DNA from: Sphingomonas alpina
Lineage (GTDB): Bacteria; Pseudomonadota; Alphaproteobacteria; Sphingomonadales; Sphingomonadaceae
Reading direction: 5' to 3'
Length of the DNA stretch: 64,000 nt
Assembly: GCF_014490665.1 (NCBI RefSeq)
Contig: NZ_CP061038.1
Span: 3,410,001-3,474,000, forward strand
Shown: positions 27,470-35,948 of the stretch, in pieces
Layout of the letters: every line of letters begins with the position of its first letter
Position numbering within the stretch: position 1 is the stretch's first letter
Translations under genes and position numbers: made by a program
The notes under the pieces: model-generated
Told to the model about the DNA's origin: nothing
Seen by the model: the letters and a program-made list of their open reading frames with translations, nothing else
The model's database searches: none

Positions 27470-28415
27470 TCAGGTCTGATCCATCATCAGCACGGCACGC
27501 CGGATCGGGTCGCTTCCCGCCGCGCACTCCCGCGCCGCCTCGTCACTGATCCATTCGCGGAAGCGGGCGATCTTGCCGCTGCGCTGGCGCGTGACCGGGA
27601 AGGTCAGCCAGAAGGAACGCCCGGTATCGATCACCAGATCATGCGCCAGGATCAGGCGGCCGGCCCGGATCTCGTCGGCGAACAGCAAGGGCGATCCCAT
27701 CGCGATGCCGTGACCGGCAAGCGCCGCCGCCATGTCGAGATGTTCGGCCGACAGCGTGGTGCCGAAACGCTCGGGCGGCGCCGCATCGGTGATCCCGAGC
27801 GCACGGTGCCACAAGGCCCACCAGTCGGGGCGGCCGAGCAGCGGCACCGTCGGGAGCCGGCGCGGGCTGCCGAGATCGGCTGCCGCCCCCTGCAGCGCCG
27901 GCGCACAAAGCGGCGCGAAGATGCTCGGCATCAGCTTCACCGTGCGCAAGCCGGGCCAACGGCCATGGCCGTTGCGGACCGCCGCGTCGAAGCCGCCGGC
28001 GCCAAGGTCGTGCGCCTCGGCCGACAGATCGAGGTCGACCATGATCTCCGGATGCTGCGCGCGAAAGCGGCCGAGCCGCGGCGTCAGCCAGCTTGTGCCG
28101 AAAGTCGGCAAGGTGGTGATCGACAGCTTCCGCTCATCCGCCTCGGCCGCGCGCACAAAAGTGGCGCGCAGCGCGGCAAAGGCGGCGATCGTTTCCTCTG
28201 CGACGACCGCGCCGGGCTCGGTCAGCTCGACGCGCTGGGCATGGCGGCGGAACAGGGTGACGCCGATCTGCGCTTCGAGCTGGCGGACATGATAGCTGAC
28301 CGAGGCCGATGAGGTGCCCAACTCCGCCGCCGCGCGGGTGAAGCTGCCGAGCCGAGCCGCGCATTCGAACGCGCGGATCGAGGCGAGCGAGGGGGAATCG
28401 GTGCGGATCGACCAT
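27470..28415 (-). pseudogene. LysR-family regulator gene with apparent frameshift near its start
   Basis: The effector domain and most of the DNA-binding domain read well (LGSFTRAAAELGTSSASVSY then HVRQLEAQIGVTLFRR). No ATG, GTG or TTG exists in this frame before the middle of the helix-turn-helix. A good ATG at 28415 (MVDPHR) lies in another frame, and the frames meet at a G5 run (28391-28395). Removing one G gives MVDPHRFPSLASIRAFE.., a normal LysR start. So it is a one-base insertion, an assembly error, or rare slippage expression. Otherwise a TTG at 28321 would give a protein lacking the first helix. It is divergent from the Tat-exported gene at 28515. Confidence 0.75.
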
Positions 28416-28514
28416 AAGTCTGACTTAGCCTCTCTCCGCTATCTTCGCATAGCCAGTGATCGCCCTGCCCTGTCATTCCAGGCGCATCACGAGCGGTTTC
28501 GAAAGGACGCTATC

Positions 28515-29600
28515 TTGACCGAGCCATTCTTCTGTACGCGCCGCGGCGTGCTTGCCGGCATGGCAATGGCTGGCGGCGCTGCGCTGATTCCCGGAAGAAC
28601 CGCACTGGCGTTGCCGGGCGCCGCGGCGGCGCATGCGCATGACTGGGACTGGCTGCGTGGCACCTGGGACGTGTCGCACCAAAGGCTGAAGAAACGCCTC
28701 GCCGGCAATAATGACTGGGAAGAATTTGCCGGCAAAAGCGTGTTGTGGACCACGCTCGGCGGACTCGGCACGATCGACGACAATGCGCTCGACCTGCCCG
28801 GCGGAACCTATCGCGGGCTTGGCATCCGCGCGTTCGATCCAGCCAGCGGGACCTGGTCGATCTGGTGGCTCGACGGGCGCAATCCGACGCGGATCGACGC
28901 ACCGGTCCGCGGCGGCTTCCACGGCGATGAGGGCGAGTTCTCCGGCCCGGACCTGTTCGAGGGTCGTCCGGTCATCGCACGATTTCGCTGGCACGAGATC
29001 CATGGCGCCCGGCCGCATTGGGACCAGGCGCTGTCGGCGGATGGCGGCAGGACCTGGGAGATCAACTGGCGCAATTACTTCACCCGCACCGCGGCGACGC
29101 CCGCGCCCTTGCCGGCGCGGACCGACACCGCACCCGGCGCGGGCGACTGGGATTTTCTGGCCGGCAGCTGGACGGTACGACACCGCAAGCTCGCGCAGCG
29201 GCTGGTCGGCAGCAATGACTGGGTCGAGTTCGATGGCACCTTTACCAACTGGCCGGTGCTTGGCGGGCGCGGCAATGTCGGGGACAATGTGATGAACGTG
29301 CCGGGCGCGCCGTACCGCGGCATCGGCCTGCGCGCGCTCGACGGCGATACCGGCGAATGGACCAGCTGGTGGCTGGATGGCCGCACACCCGCCACGATCG
29401 CCGCACCGGTCCGCGGCAAGTTCGCCGACGGCACCCGCATGCTGATCGGCGACGACGAGCATGACGGAAAGCCGGTCAAGGCACGGATCATCTGGTCGCG
29501 CATCACCCCCGGATCGGCGCGCTGGGAACAGGCGCTGTCGGCCGATGGCGGCGCGACCTGGGAGGTCAACTGGACCAGCGACTTCACGAGGGTCGCATGA
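28515..29600 (+). CDS. Tat-exported protein with a duplicated beta-rich domain
   Basis: This 361-residue protein starts at TTG 28515, 8 bases after AAAGGA. The N-terminus MTEPFFCTRRGVLAGMAMAG carries a twin-arginine-type signal. Two homologous halves follow: about 36-195 begins DWDWLRGTWDVSHQRLKKRL and about 208-361 begins DWDFLAGSWTVRHRKLAQRL. Each contains a YRGLG/YRGIG, a WWLDGR and a closing ALSADGG-TWE-NW motif, giving an internal tandem duplication. The function is unknown; the fold may be lipocalin-like. The stop overlaps the next start as ATGA. Confidence 0.75.
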   Translation: MTEPFFCTRRGVLAGMAMAGGAALIPGRTALALPGAAAAHAHDWDWLRGTWDVSHQRLKKRLAGNNDWEEFAGKSVLWTTLGGLGTIDDNALDLPGGTYRGLGIRAFDPASGTWSIWWLDGRNPTRIDAPVRGGFHGDEGEFSGPDLFEGRPVIARFRWHEIHGARPHWDQALSADGGRTWEINWRNYFTRTAATPAPLPARTDTAPGAGDWDFLAGSWTVRHRKLAQRLVGSNDWVEFDGTFTNWPVLGGRGNVGDNVMNVPGAPYRGIGLRALDGDTGEWTSWWLDGRTPATIAAPVRGKFADGTRMLIGDDEHDGKPVKARIIWSRITPGSARWEQALSADGGATWEVNWTSDFTRVA

Positions 29601-30484
29601 GGCGCGCATCCCGCATCGCCGCGGCGATCGGCCTGATCGCCACGCTGGGCGGCGCAGCCGCCCCACACCGGCCGGGCATCGAGATCGTCGGATCCGCGGA
29701 GCTCTTCGCGCCGGGCATCGCCTCGACCGCGTCATCGGAAGTACGCCTGACGATCAGTCCCGATGGCCGCACCGCCTTGTGGTTCAGCCGCAACCGCCCC
29801 GGCGGCGCGGGCGGTTACGACATCTGGATATCGCGCCTGGTGGATGGGCGGTGGGCGCAAGCGCAGCCGGTGCCGTTCAATTCGCCGACGCGCGACTTCG
29901 ACCCGGCTTTCTCGGCCGACGGGCGCCATGTCTATTTCTGTTCCGACCGGCCCGGCGGGCTGGGCGGCGACGATGTCTATCGTGTCGCCGTGACGCGCGA
30001 CGGCTTCGGGCCGGCCGAGGCGCTGGGGCCGGGCGTCAACAGTCCGGGCAATGAGTTCGGACCGATGCTCTCGCCGGATGGCGCCACCCTGCTCTTCTCC
30101 AGCAACCGTCCGGGCGGTGCGGGGCGGTACGACCTGTACACCGCGCGCCGCCAGCGCGACGGTTTCGCAGCCGCACGCCCGCTGGCGGGCGCGGTCAACG
30201 GCGGCGCGGACGAGTTCGACGCGACTTTCCTGGCGGACGGCAAGACGATCGTCTTTGCGCGCGCCGGCGACATGCAGGTCGACCGGGTCGACCTGTTCCA
30301 GGCGTCGCCGGTACGGGGCCGATATGATGCGGGCACGATCCTGCCGGCCAGCGTCAACATGCCAGGCAAGGACAGCTATGGCCCGATGCTCGACTGGTCG
30401 CAGCCCGACCGGCTGCTGTTCAGCGGGCAGCGGGCGGGCGCGACGTCGATGGAGCTGTACCTCGTCCGCTATCGGCCGAGATAG
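29597..30484 (+). CDS. Exported PD40/TolB-like beta-propeller protein (copy 1)
   Basis: This 295-residue protein has a signal peptide (MRRASRIAAAIGLIATLGGAA) and then repeated PD40 units: SPDGRTALWFSRNRPGGAGGYD, SADGRHVYFCSDRPGGLGGDD, SPDGATLLFSSNRPGGAGRYD and LADGKTIVFARAG. Such propellers bind proteins or ligands in the periplasm; no enzymatic residues are seen. It is coupled to the duplicated-domain protein. A close paralogue lies at 30919-31869 on the opposite strand. Confidence 0.85.
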   Translation: MRRASRIAAAIGLIATLGGAAAPHRPGIEIVGSAELFAPGIASTASSEVRLTISPDGRTALWFSRNRPGGAGGYDIWISRLVDGRWAQAQPVPFNSPTRDFDPAFSADGRHVYFCSDRPGGLGGDDVYRVAVTRDGFGPAEALGPGVNSPGNEFGPMLSPDGATLLFSSNRPGGAGRYDLYTARRQRDGFAAARPLAGAVNGGADEFDATFLADGKTIVFARAGDMQVDRVDLFQASPVRGRYDAGTILPASVNMPGKDSYGPMLDWSQPDRLLFSGQRAGATSMELYLVRYRPR

Positions 30485-30493
30485 CGGCGCCCG

Positions 30494-30703
30494 TTATTTG
30501 GTGGCGTATTGCCCGGCTTCGGCGCCGAAATTGTCGCGCGCGAAGACCTTTGCCGCGGCGGCGGTCTTGAACACTTCGTCCTGCAGCGTCGCGGTGACGA
30601 TCGGATAATTCTGCGAATTATAGCGTGTGTGGCGCACGGTGAGGCGAAACTGGCCGGTTTCATCCTTGTTGATCAGGAACGGGCGCACGGGGATTCTCGA
30701 CAT
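30494..30703 (-). CDS. Conserved-looking 69-residue protein
   Basis: This small basic cytoplasmic protein reads MSRIPVRPFLINKDETGQFR followed by a beta-rich middle and an amphipathic helix (EVFKTAAAAKVFARDNFG). A strong Shine-Dalgarno GGAGAAG precedes ATG 30703. It lies 10 bases from the end of the convergent propeller gene. No function is recognised. Codon use and the Shine-Dalgarno support it as a real gene. Confidence 0.65.
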   Translation of the reverse strand: MSRIPVRPFLINKDETGQFRLTVRHTRYNSQNYPIVTATLQDEVFKTAAAAKVFARDNFGAEAGQYATK

Positions 30704-30918
30704 CGGTCTTCTCCATCTCGGCCGCGGGTTCCCGTTCGTACGTGCAGCGATCGCGCCGGCGGGCGGTCGGGAACGGCAAGGACGGAAGCGATGGTCGCGG
30801 GCCAGTAAAGCGGGAGCACAAACCGGCCCTCAGTCGCGGCATGCTCAAGGCTATGCGCCGGCGATGACCGGACCATAGCCGCTGGCGCGCGGTTTGGCGA
30901 GCGACTGGCGGGAAAAGA

Positions 30919-31869
30919 CTAGGGCGCATCCGCCGCGACGGGGAAATCGCTGCGCCACAGGTCGAGCCGCGTATCGCCCGGGCCGCATGCCGCCGACCAG
31001 TAGAATGCGCCCGAGGGCGACGTGGACGGGCCGATGTTCAGCCCGGCCGAGCAGTTGATCGCCGCCGGCAGCACGCCATCGACCTGCCAGCCCCCCGCTC
31101 CCCCGTCCTTGCCCCCCTTGCCTTCCTTGTGCGCCGCATAGAGCCGCGTCCCCTTGTCCCCTGCCGCATCGCCGCGCGCGAAGACGATGTGCCGCGCATT
31201 GCCGAGGAAGGTCGCGTCGAAATCATCCTGCGCGCCGTTGACCGCGGGCCCGAGCGCGACGGGCGTGCCGATCCTCCCGCCCCGCAGCGGCGCGATGAAC
31301 AGATTCTGCCCGCCGCGCAGCCCGTGGCGATTGGAGGAGAAGAGCAAGGCGGTCCCGTCGGGCGAGACCGACGGCGCCCATTCGTCGCCGGGCGTGTTGA
31401 CGCGGGGCCCGAGATTGCGCGGCACGCCATAAGCGCGCGTGGCGGGATCGAAGGCGACCCGGTACAGATCGTCGCCGCCCGCGCCGCCGGGCCGGTTGGA
31501 GAAGAAATAGACCCATTTGCCGTCGGGCGAGAAGGACGGGTCGAAATCATTGGCCGAGCCATTGAACGACACCGCGACCGGCGCGCTCCACGCGCCGTCG
31601 AACCGCCAGGATTCGACGATCTCCAGCCCGCTGCCGGGCGTGCGGTTGACCATGCCCCACAGCATGTGCCGCTCGTCCGGCGAGATGGCGAGGCGGACAT
31701 CGGACACGGCGGTGGAGAAAGGCAACCGCTCGATGCGGGCCTGAGGCGCGGGGGCCTGGGGTGCGGGTGCCCGAGGCGCGGGAACCGGGCGCGCGGCGGC
31801 ATGCTGCGCGCTGCCCCCCGCCGCGGCGAGCAGGAGCAACGCTGGAACGATCTTCGGCATTGGCGGCAT
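30919..31869 (-). CDS. Exported PD40/TolB-like beta-propeller protein (copy 2)
   Basis: This 316-residue paralogue of the 29597 gene has a signal peptide followed by an Ala-Pro linker (PVPAPRAPAPQAPAPQA). PD40 repeats follow: SPDERHMLWG, SPDGKWVYFFSNRPGGAGGDD, SPDGTALLFSSNRHGLRGGQN and LGNARHIVFARGD. ATG 31869 is used, after GGAGAGG. The two paralogues flank the 69-residue gene in opposite orientation, suggesting an old inverted duplication. Role unknown; probably periplasmic binding. Confidence 0.83.
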   Translation of the reverse strand: MPPMPKIVPALLLLAAAGGSAQHAAARPVPAPRAPAPQAPAPQARIERLPFSTAVSDVRLAISPDERHMLWGMVNRTPGSGLEIVESWRFDGAWSAPVAVSFNGSANDFDPSFSPDGKWVYFFSNRPGGAGGDDLYRVAFDPATRAYGVPRNLGPRVNTPGDEWAPSVSPDGTALLFSSNRHGLRGGQNLFIAPLRGGRIGTPVALGPAVNGAQDDFDATFLGNARHIVFARGDAAGDKGTRLYAAHKEGKGGKDGGAGGWQVDGVLPAAINCSAGLNIGPSTSPSGAFYWSAACGPGDTRLDLWRSDFPVAADAP

Positions 31870-32129
31870 CACCCTCTCCTCTTCGGCATCCCGTCCCCGA
31901 TCCCGCGCCGGGGCACAACGGATCGCGGATCTCTTTCACATCCCCGACACGATCTCATCGTATCGCGGCATATCCGATCGCGGCGCATCCTGTCGCGCCC
32001 GCACCGCCCGAGCGGTTTCTTTTTGCCGCCCGGTGCGGGATTTCGGAACGGCCGCGTTAAAGAAATACTCCATGGTGGCTGATCATTGTTCGGCTTCCCC
32101 TCAATCCTGTTTTGGCGGACGGTATCCGG

Positions 32130-32675
32130 ATGAGCGACCACCGACTCGATCCACTGTCTGCAAGACAGCGCGAATGTTTGCGCCTGGTCGGTCAGGGCAA
32201 GCGCACCAAGGATATTGCCCGCCTGCTCGGGCGATCGCACCACACCATCCACCGCGAGATCGAGAACGCCACCCGCCTGCTTGGCGCCGCGACCCGGTTC
32301 GACGCCGCGGAGATGATCCGCGGCCGGCCCGAAAGCGATGACGAACCCTTCGTCAACGAACCGCACGACCTTGCCGCCCCGCGCGATTTCACCGCACACC
32401 GGCCCCAGCAACCACCGCCCGGCGGCGGGGCGCGGCAGGCCGGGTTCGATGCGGTGCGGGAGGACTATGTTCCCTTCATCCATTCGACCACCGGCACGCC
32501 GCCCCCATCCCGGGCCGAGCAGGAAAGGGCCGGCCTGTATGACCTGATCGACCGGCACCGGATGATCGTGTCGATCATCGCGACCGTCCTGCTCGCCGCG
32601 CTGGTGGCGGGCTTTCTGGCCATCGCGCATGAGCTGCAGCAGCTCCTGATCGGCTGGACCTATCCGTCACACTGA
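32130..32675 (+). CDS. Membrane-tethered LuxR-type helix-turn-helix protein
   Basis: This 181-residue protein carries an N-terminal GerE/LuxR helix-turn-helix (LDPLSARQRECLRLVGQGKR.. DIARLLGRSHHTIHREIENATRLLG), a Pro-rich linker and a single C-terminal membrane helix (MIVSIIATVLLAALVAGFLAIA). The DNA-binding domain at the N-terminus with a membrane anchor at the other end is opposite to typical LuxR regulators. It may respond to envelope signals. ATG 32130 is used. It is followed 38 bases later by a small co-oriented gene. Confidence 0.78.
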   Translation: MSDHRLDPLSARQRECLRLVGQGKRTKDIARLLGRSHHTIHREIENATRLLGAATRFDAAEMIRGRPESDDEPFVNEPHDLAAPRDFTAHRPQQPPPGGGARQAGFDAVREDYVPFIHSTTGTPPPSRAEQERAGLYDLIDRHRMIVSIIATVLLAALVAGFLAIAHELQQLLIGWTYPSH

Positions 32676-32713
32676 ACAGATCAGCCGCGCCCCCGCGCGG
32701 CGGGGAGATAGCT

Positions 32714-33055
32714 ATGCTCAATCAACGTCTGGCCGCGGCACAATCGGTCGCCGACGCCTTCCGTCCCGCCGAAGAAGCCATCGACCAGGCCGCCATTCTC
32801 GCCACCCGCTGCCTCGCCACCATGATGGAGGCGCGCGCCCTGTCCGGCGTCCCGATCGCGACGGGGCTGGACGAACTGGCCCGGATGCTGGCACTGTCCA
32901 CCCGCCTGATCGAGGCGCGCCGCGACGTCATTTCGCTCCACCCCGATCTCGCCGCGATACGCGATGCCGTCGGGCTGCGGGCATGGTTCGGCGACAGCGA
33001 CGAGTGTTCGCCAGTCGACCATCCAAAAGCGCAAGGTCTTCACGCAATAGGGTGA
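32714..33055 (+). CDS. Small helical protein of unknown function
   Basis: This 113-residue mostly helical soluble protein (MLNQRLAAAQSVADAFRPAE, then LDELARMLALSTRLIEARRD) has no signal peptide. It follows the membrane-tethered regulator by 38 bases with a purine-rich Shine-Dalgarno (GGGGAGATAGCT) and is probably in the same operon. The family is not recognised. Confidence 0.65.
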   Translation: MLNQRLAAAQSVADAFRPAEEAIDQAAILATRCLATMMEARALSGVPIATGLDELARMLALSTRLIEARRDVISLHPDLAAIRDAVGLRAWFGDSDECSPVDHPKAQGLHAIG

Positions 33056-33091
33056 CAGTCGACGGCGCGGGTGTTACAGTCCGCGCCATCG

Positions 33092-33580
33092 ATGATGCGG
33101 ACCGCCATCTTTCTGGCGCTGTTGATCGCCGCCTGCTGCTACGCCGTTAGACGCGGCGGAGCCCCGGAGCGCATTGTCGCCTTTGCCTTTCTTGCCGCTT
33201 ATGTATTGACGATCGCCGTTCGATCTTCGCGGCCGGAGCGTTATTTTGATATAGAGACAGGAGTATTCATTGTTGATGTATTACTCTTCTTTATTGTGCT
33301 CGCCGTCATGCTCACTGCAAACAGGGTTTGGCCGATATGGATGACCGTGCTCATGATGATGGCGGTGGGGGGACATATCGCCAAGTTGCTCGACCCCGCC
33401 GTCATCCGAACCGTGTATCAGATCATGCTCTCCTTCTGGGGATGGCCGGCGGTGGTGCTGCTGATTCTCGCGACGTGGCGCCACCAGCGTCGCGTGGCGC
33501 TGAACGGTGCCGACGCATCCTGGAGGCGATCATTGCGCGCGGCGCCTCGGTCGATCCTGCGGCCACCGCAGGCCGGCTGA
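33092..33580 (+). CDS. Small integral membrane protein
   Basis: This protein has up to 162 residues and four hydrophobic segments: TAIFLALLIAACCYAV, IVAFAFLAAYVLTIAV, VFIVDVLLFFIVLAVML and WMTVLMMMAVGGHIAKLL, then a further helix at SFWGWPAVVLLILATW. The last 35 residues are basic and lie within the start region of the RadC-like gene in another frame, so one of the two boundaries is probably wrong or the overlap is real. AT content around 33240-33300 is higher than in neighbouring genes. Function unknown. Confidence 0.55.
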   Translation: MMRTAIFLALLIAACCYAVRRGGAPERIVAFAFLAAYVLTIAVRSSRPERYFDIETGVFIVDVLLFFIVLAVMLTANRVWPIWMTVLMMMAVGGHIAKLLDPAVIRTVYQIMLSFWGWPAVVLLILATWRHQRRVALNGADASWRRSLRAAPRSILRPPQAG

Positions 33581-34104
33581 TCGCGGAGTTCGGCAGCCTG
33601 CCGCGCGTGCTCGCGGCGACCCGCCGCGCGCAATTGCGCGCCTCGGGCCAGGACGTCCCCGCGATCGGCGCGATCGCCGCCTTCCGCAACGCGATGCGCC
33701 ACGCGCTGCGCACCGACCTGCAGGAACGCCCGCTGCTCCCCAACATGACGGTGGTGATCGATTATCTGCGGTCCGAGATGGGCTATGCCGGGCATGAGGT
33801 GTTCCGCGTCCTGTTCCTCGACGCGCGCCACCGGCTGATCCGCGACGAGGTGATGTGGACCGGCACGGTCGACCAGTGCCAGGTGCATATCCGCACCATC
33901 GTCAAGCGCGCGCTGGAGCTTGACGCGAGCGGCCTGATCCTCGTCCACAACCACCCGTCGGGCGATGTCACGCCAAGCCTGTCGGACAAGGAACTGACCC
34001 GGTCGATCGCCGCCGCGACCCGCACGGTCGGCGTGTTCGTGCTCGACCATGTGATCATCGGCAGCACCGGCCATGCGAGCATGGTCGACCTGGGATTGTG
34101 GTGA
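33442..34104 (+). CDS. RadC-like JAB-domain protein
   Basis: This protein has about 220 residues. An N-terminal helical region contains AGRLIAEFGSLPRVLAATRRAQL. The JAB1/MPN-like domain has VFRVLFLDARHRLIRDEVMWTG, the metal motif LVHNHPSGDVTPS (HxHPSGD) and VGVFVLDHVIIGSTG. RadC family members are linked to DNA repair or mobile elements, but their biochemical role is unsettled. The start is uncertain: ATG 33442 gives an ordinary length but overlaps the membrane-protein gene by 139 bases, and ATG 33328 would overlap more. Confidence 0.82.
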   Translation: MAGGGAADSRDVAPPASRGAERCRRILEAIIARGASVDPAATAGRLIAEFGSLPRVLAATRRAQLRASGQDVPAIGAIAAFRNAMRHALRTDLQERPLLPNMTVVIDYLRSEMGYAGHEVFRVLFLDARHRLIRDEVMWTGTVDQCQVHIRTIVKRALELDASGLILVHNHPSGDVTPSLSDKELTRSIAAATRTVGVFVLDHVIIGSTGHASMVDLGLW

Positions 34105-34583
34105 GGCGCGGCCCGACCATAGGGTAGCCCTCGGGGCTGGCCGATCCTTGCGCGCCCGCAATGCCAGTTGCGGTTTAGCTGTTTTCTCCGAGTTTTACTG
34201 GTTGTCGGCGCGTCTCAGGGACGAACTTCCGCTTGTCAGGATGTCATGAGCGAGCTGGCGTTATTGAATAACAGCCCGATTTTCGATTGAAACAATCATT
34301 TTGGCCTCTGGATTAAGTCGAGCGGACCGTACCCGTACTTTCATGATTGGAAAGAGCATGAGGCCCGACATGGATGTTGTACGCAGCGATGCTGACAAAA
34401 TTGGCTGTCGCACTGGATCTCCGCCGATGCATCTCGGCCTCGGTGCATGCACCTTTCGTCACTTCGGCCATGATTTGCGGAGTAATGGTCCACTTCGGAT
34501 ATAATGCTGGCTCTACAGTATCGTTTGTTCCTCAATTGTTCTATGTCATCCCGACGCCGATTCGATCGGAGCGGGGGAGCAGA
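34105..34583. other. Intergenic region before the RHS locus
   Basis: This 479-bp gap has no convincing gene. It has lower GC in parts (34240-34340 and 34490-34550) than the flanking core genes. It includes GCGGGGGAGCAGA immediately before the first RHS-locus start, so promoter and leader of that locus should be here. It marks the left boundary of the accessory region. Confidence 0.4.
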
Positions 34584-35906
34584 ATGCGGGACAGATCCAG
34601 ATTATTGACTGGTGCTGCAGGCCTGGCGCTGATCAGCGGCGCCGCGATCGCGTTGGCGCAGGAAACGACAGTCTATCGATATGATTCGCTCGGTCGGCTG
34701 ATCGGCAGTTCGATTGCCGGCGGAACCAACGACAGCCGCCGGACGGGCACCTGTTTCGATGCGGCGGGCAATCGGGTGCGGTACGATGTCGCGACGGCGG
34801 CGCCGGCGGCATGCCCCGGACAACCAACACCGACACCGACGCCCACCCCGACGCCCACTCCGACACCGACACCAACGCCGACCCCCACCCCGACGCCGGC
34901 ACCGAGCTTCGCGATTGCCGCCGCCCCTGCCGTCAGCGAGGGCGGCATTCTTGTTTATACAGTGACCAAGACCGGCGCGACGTCGTCGAGCTTCGATGTC
35001 GATTTCTCCACCGCGAATGGAACGGCCGGTGCCGGGTCGGACTATGTCGCAACCAACGGCACGCTGAGCTTTGCGCCAGCCGATACTAGCAAGACCGTCA
35101 GCGTTGCCACGATCGACGACGCGAGCGTCGAATCCGCCGAAACGGTGCTGGTCAATTTGCTCAATGTATCAGGGGATGCCACCATTACGACCGCCCAGGC
35201 ATCGGGCACGATCAATGACAATGACGTCGCCGCACCGCCGCCAAGCTTCGCCATTGCCAATGCGCAGGCGGTGACCGAGGGCGGCACCCTTGTCTATACG
35301 GTGACGAGGACCGGCGCTGCCGCATCGAACTTCACGGTCAATTTCGCGACCGCGAACGGTACGGCCACCGCCGGATCGGATTATAGCGCGGCGAGCGGCA
35401 CGCTGACCTTCACCCCGGCCGACACCAGCAAGACCGTCAATGTCGCGACGATCGACGATACAAGCGTCGAATCCGCCGAAACGGTGCTGGTCAATCTGTC
35501 TGCTGCATCGGGTGGCGCAACCATCACCACGGCCCAGGGATCGGGGACGATCAACGATAATGATGTCGGCAACCAGCCCCCGGTGGCGGTCGCGGACGAT
35601 GCGGGCACGATCATCCGATGTGGCGCAAAGCCCTTCAACGTCATTGCCAACGACACAGATCCGGAGGGCAATTATCCGCTGACGCTGACCTCCGTCTCGA
35701 CCACGGATACGCTGGTCGTTTCGGTGGTGAGCAGCACCACGGTCCAGATCGCCAACTATGTTCCAGCGGGGCAGGATTATGGGACGGGAGGCATCAAGAC
35801 CTTCACCTACACGGTGTCCGACAGCCTAGGCGCAACATCGACCGGAACGGGCAGCATCAATGTCAGCGGCGGCCTTTTCCAATGTCTTGGCGGCGGAACG
35901 GATTAG
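34584..35906 (+). CDS. Exported Calx-beta/Ig-like protein with PT-repeat linker
   Basis: This 440-residue protein has a signal peptide (MRDRSRLLTGAAGLALISGAA), then a single YD-repeat-like segment (YRYDSLGRLIGS.. CFDAAGNRVRYD). A Pro-Thr linker of 25 residues follows, then two Calx-beta domains (about 114-225 and 228-335) each ending ASGTINDNDV or GSGTINDNDV, and a VCBS/cadherin-like domain (PPVAVADDAG.. FTYTVSDSLGATSTG). Calx-beta domains bind calcium in exported adhesins. It is the first of three co-oriented exported genes and shares YD motifs with the next two, so it probably belongs to the same surface apparatus. Confidence 0.82.
   Translation: MRDRSRLLTGAAGLALISGAAIALAQETTVYRYDSLGRLIGSSIAGGTNDSRRTGTCFDAAGNRVRYDVATAAPAACPGQPTPTPTPTPTPTPTPTPTPTPTPTPAPSFAIAAAPAVSEGGILVYTVTKTGATSSSFDVDFSTANGTAGAGSDYVATNGTLSFAPADTSKTVSVATIDDASVESAETVLVNLLNVSGDATITTAQASGTINDNDVAAPPPSFAIANAQAVTEGGTLVYTVTRTGAAASNFTVNFATANGTATAGSDYSAASGTLTFTPADTSKTVNVATIDDTSVESAETVLVNLSAASGGATITTAQGSGTINDNDVGNQPPVAVADDAGTIIRCGAKPFNVIANDTDPEGNYPLTLTSVSTTDTLVVSVVSSTTVQIANYVPAGQDYGTGGIKTFTYTVSDSLGATSTGTGSINVSGGLFQCLGGGTD
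34824..34898 (+). repeat. In-frame Pro-Thr coding tandem repeat
   Basis: Twelve Pro-Thr dipeptide codon pairs (CCNAC(A/G/C) 6-bp units) link the signal/YD region to the Calx-beta domains. Such repeats change length by slippage without breaking the frame and give extended wall- or envelope-spanning linkers. Confidence 0.8.
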
Positions 35907-35948
35907 CCGTTTTGATTTGAACGACCTATTATTTTGACGGGGCGACGC

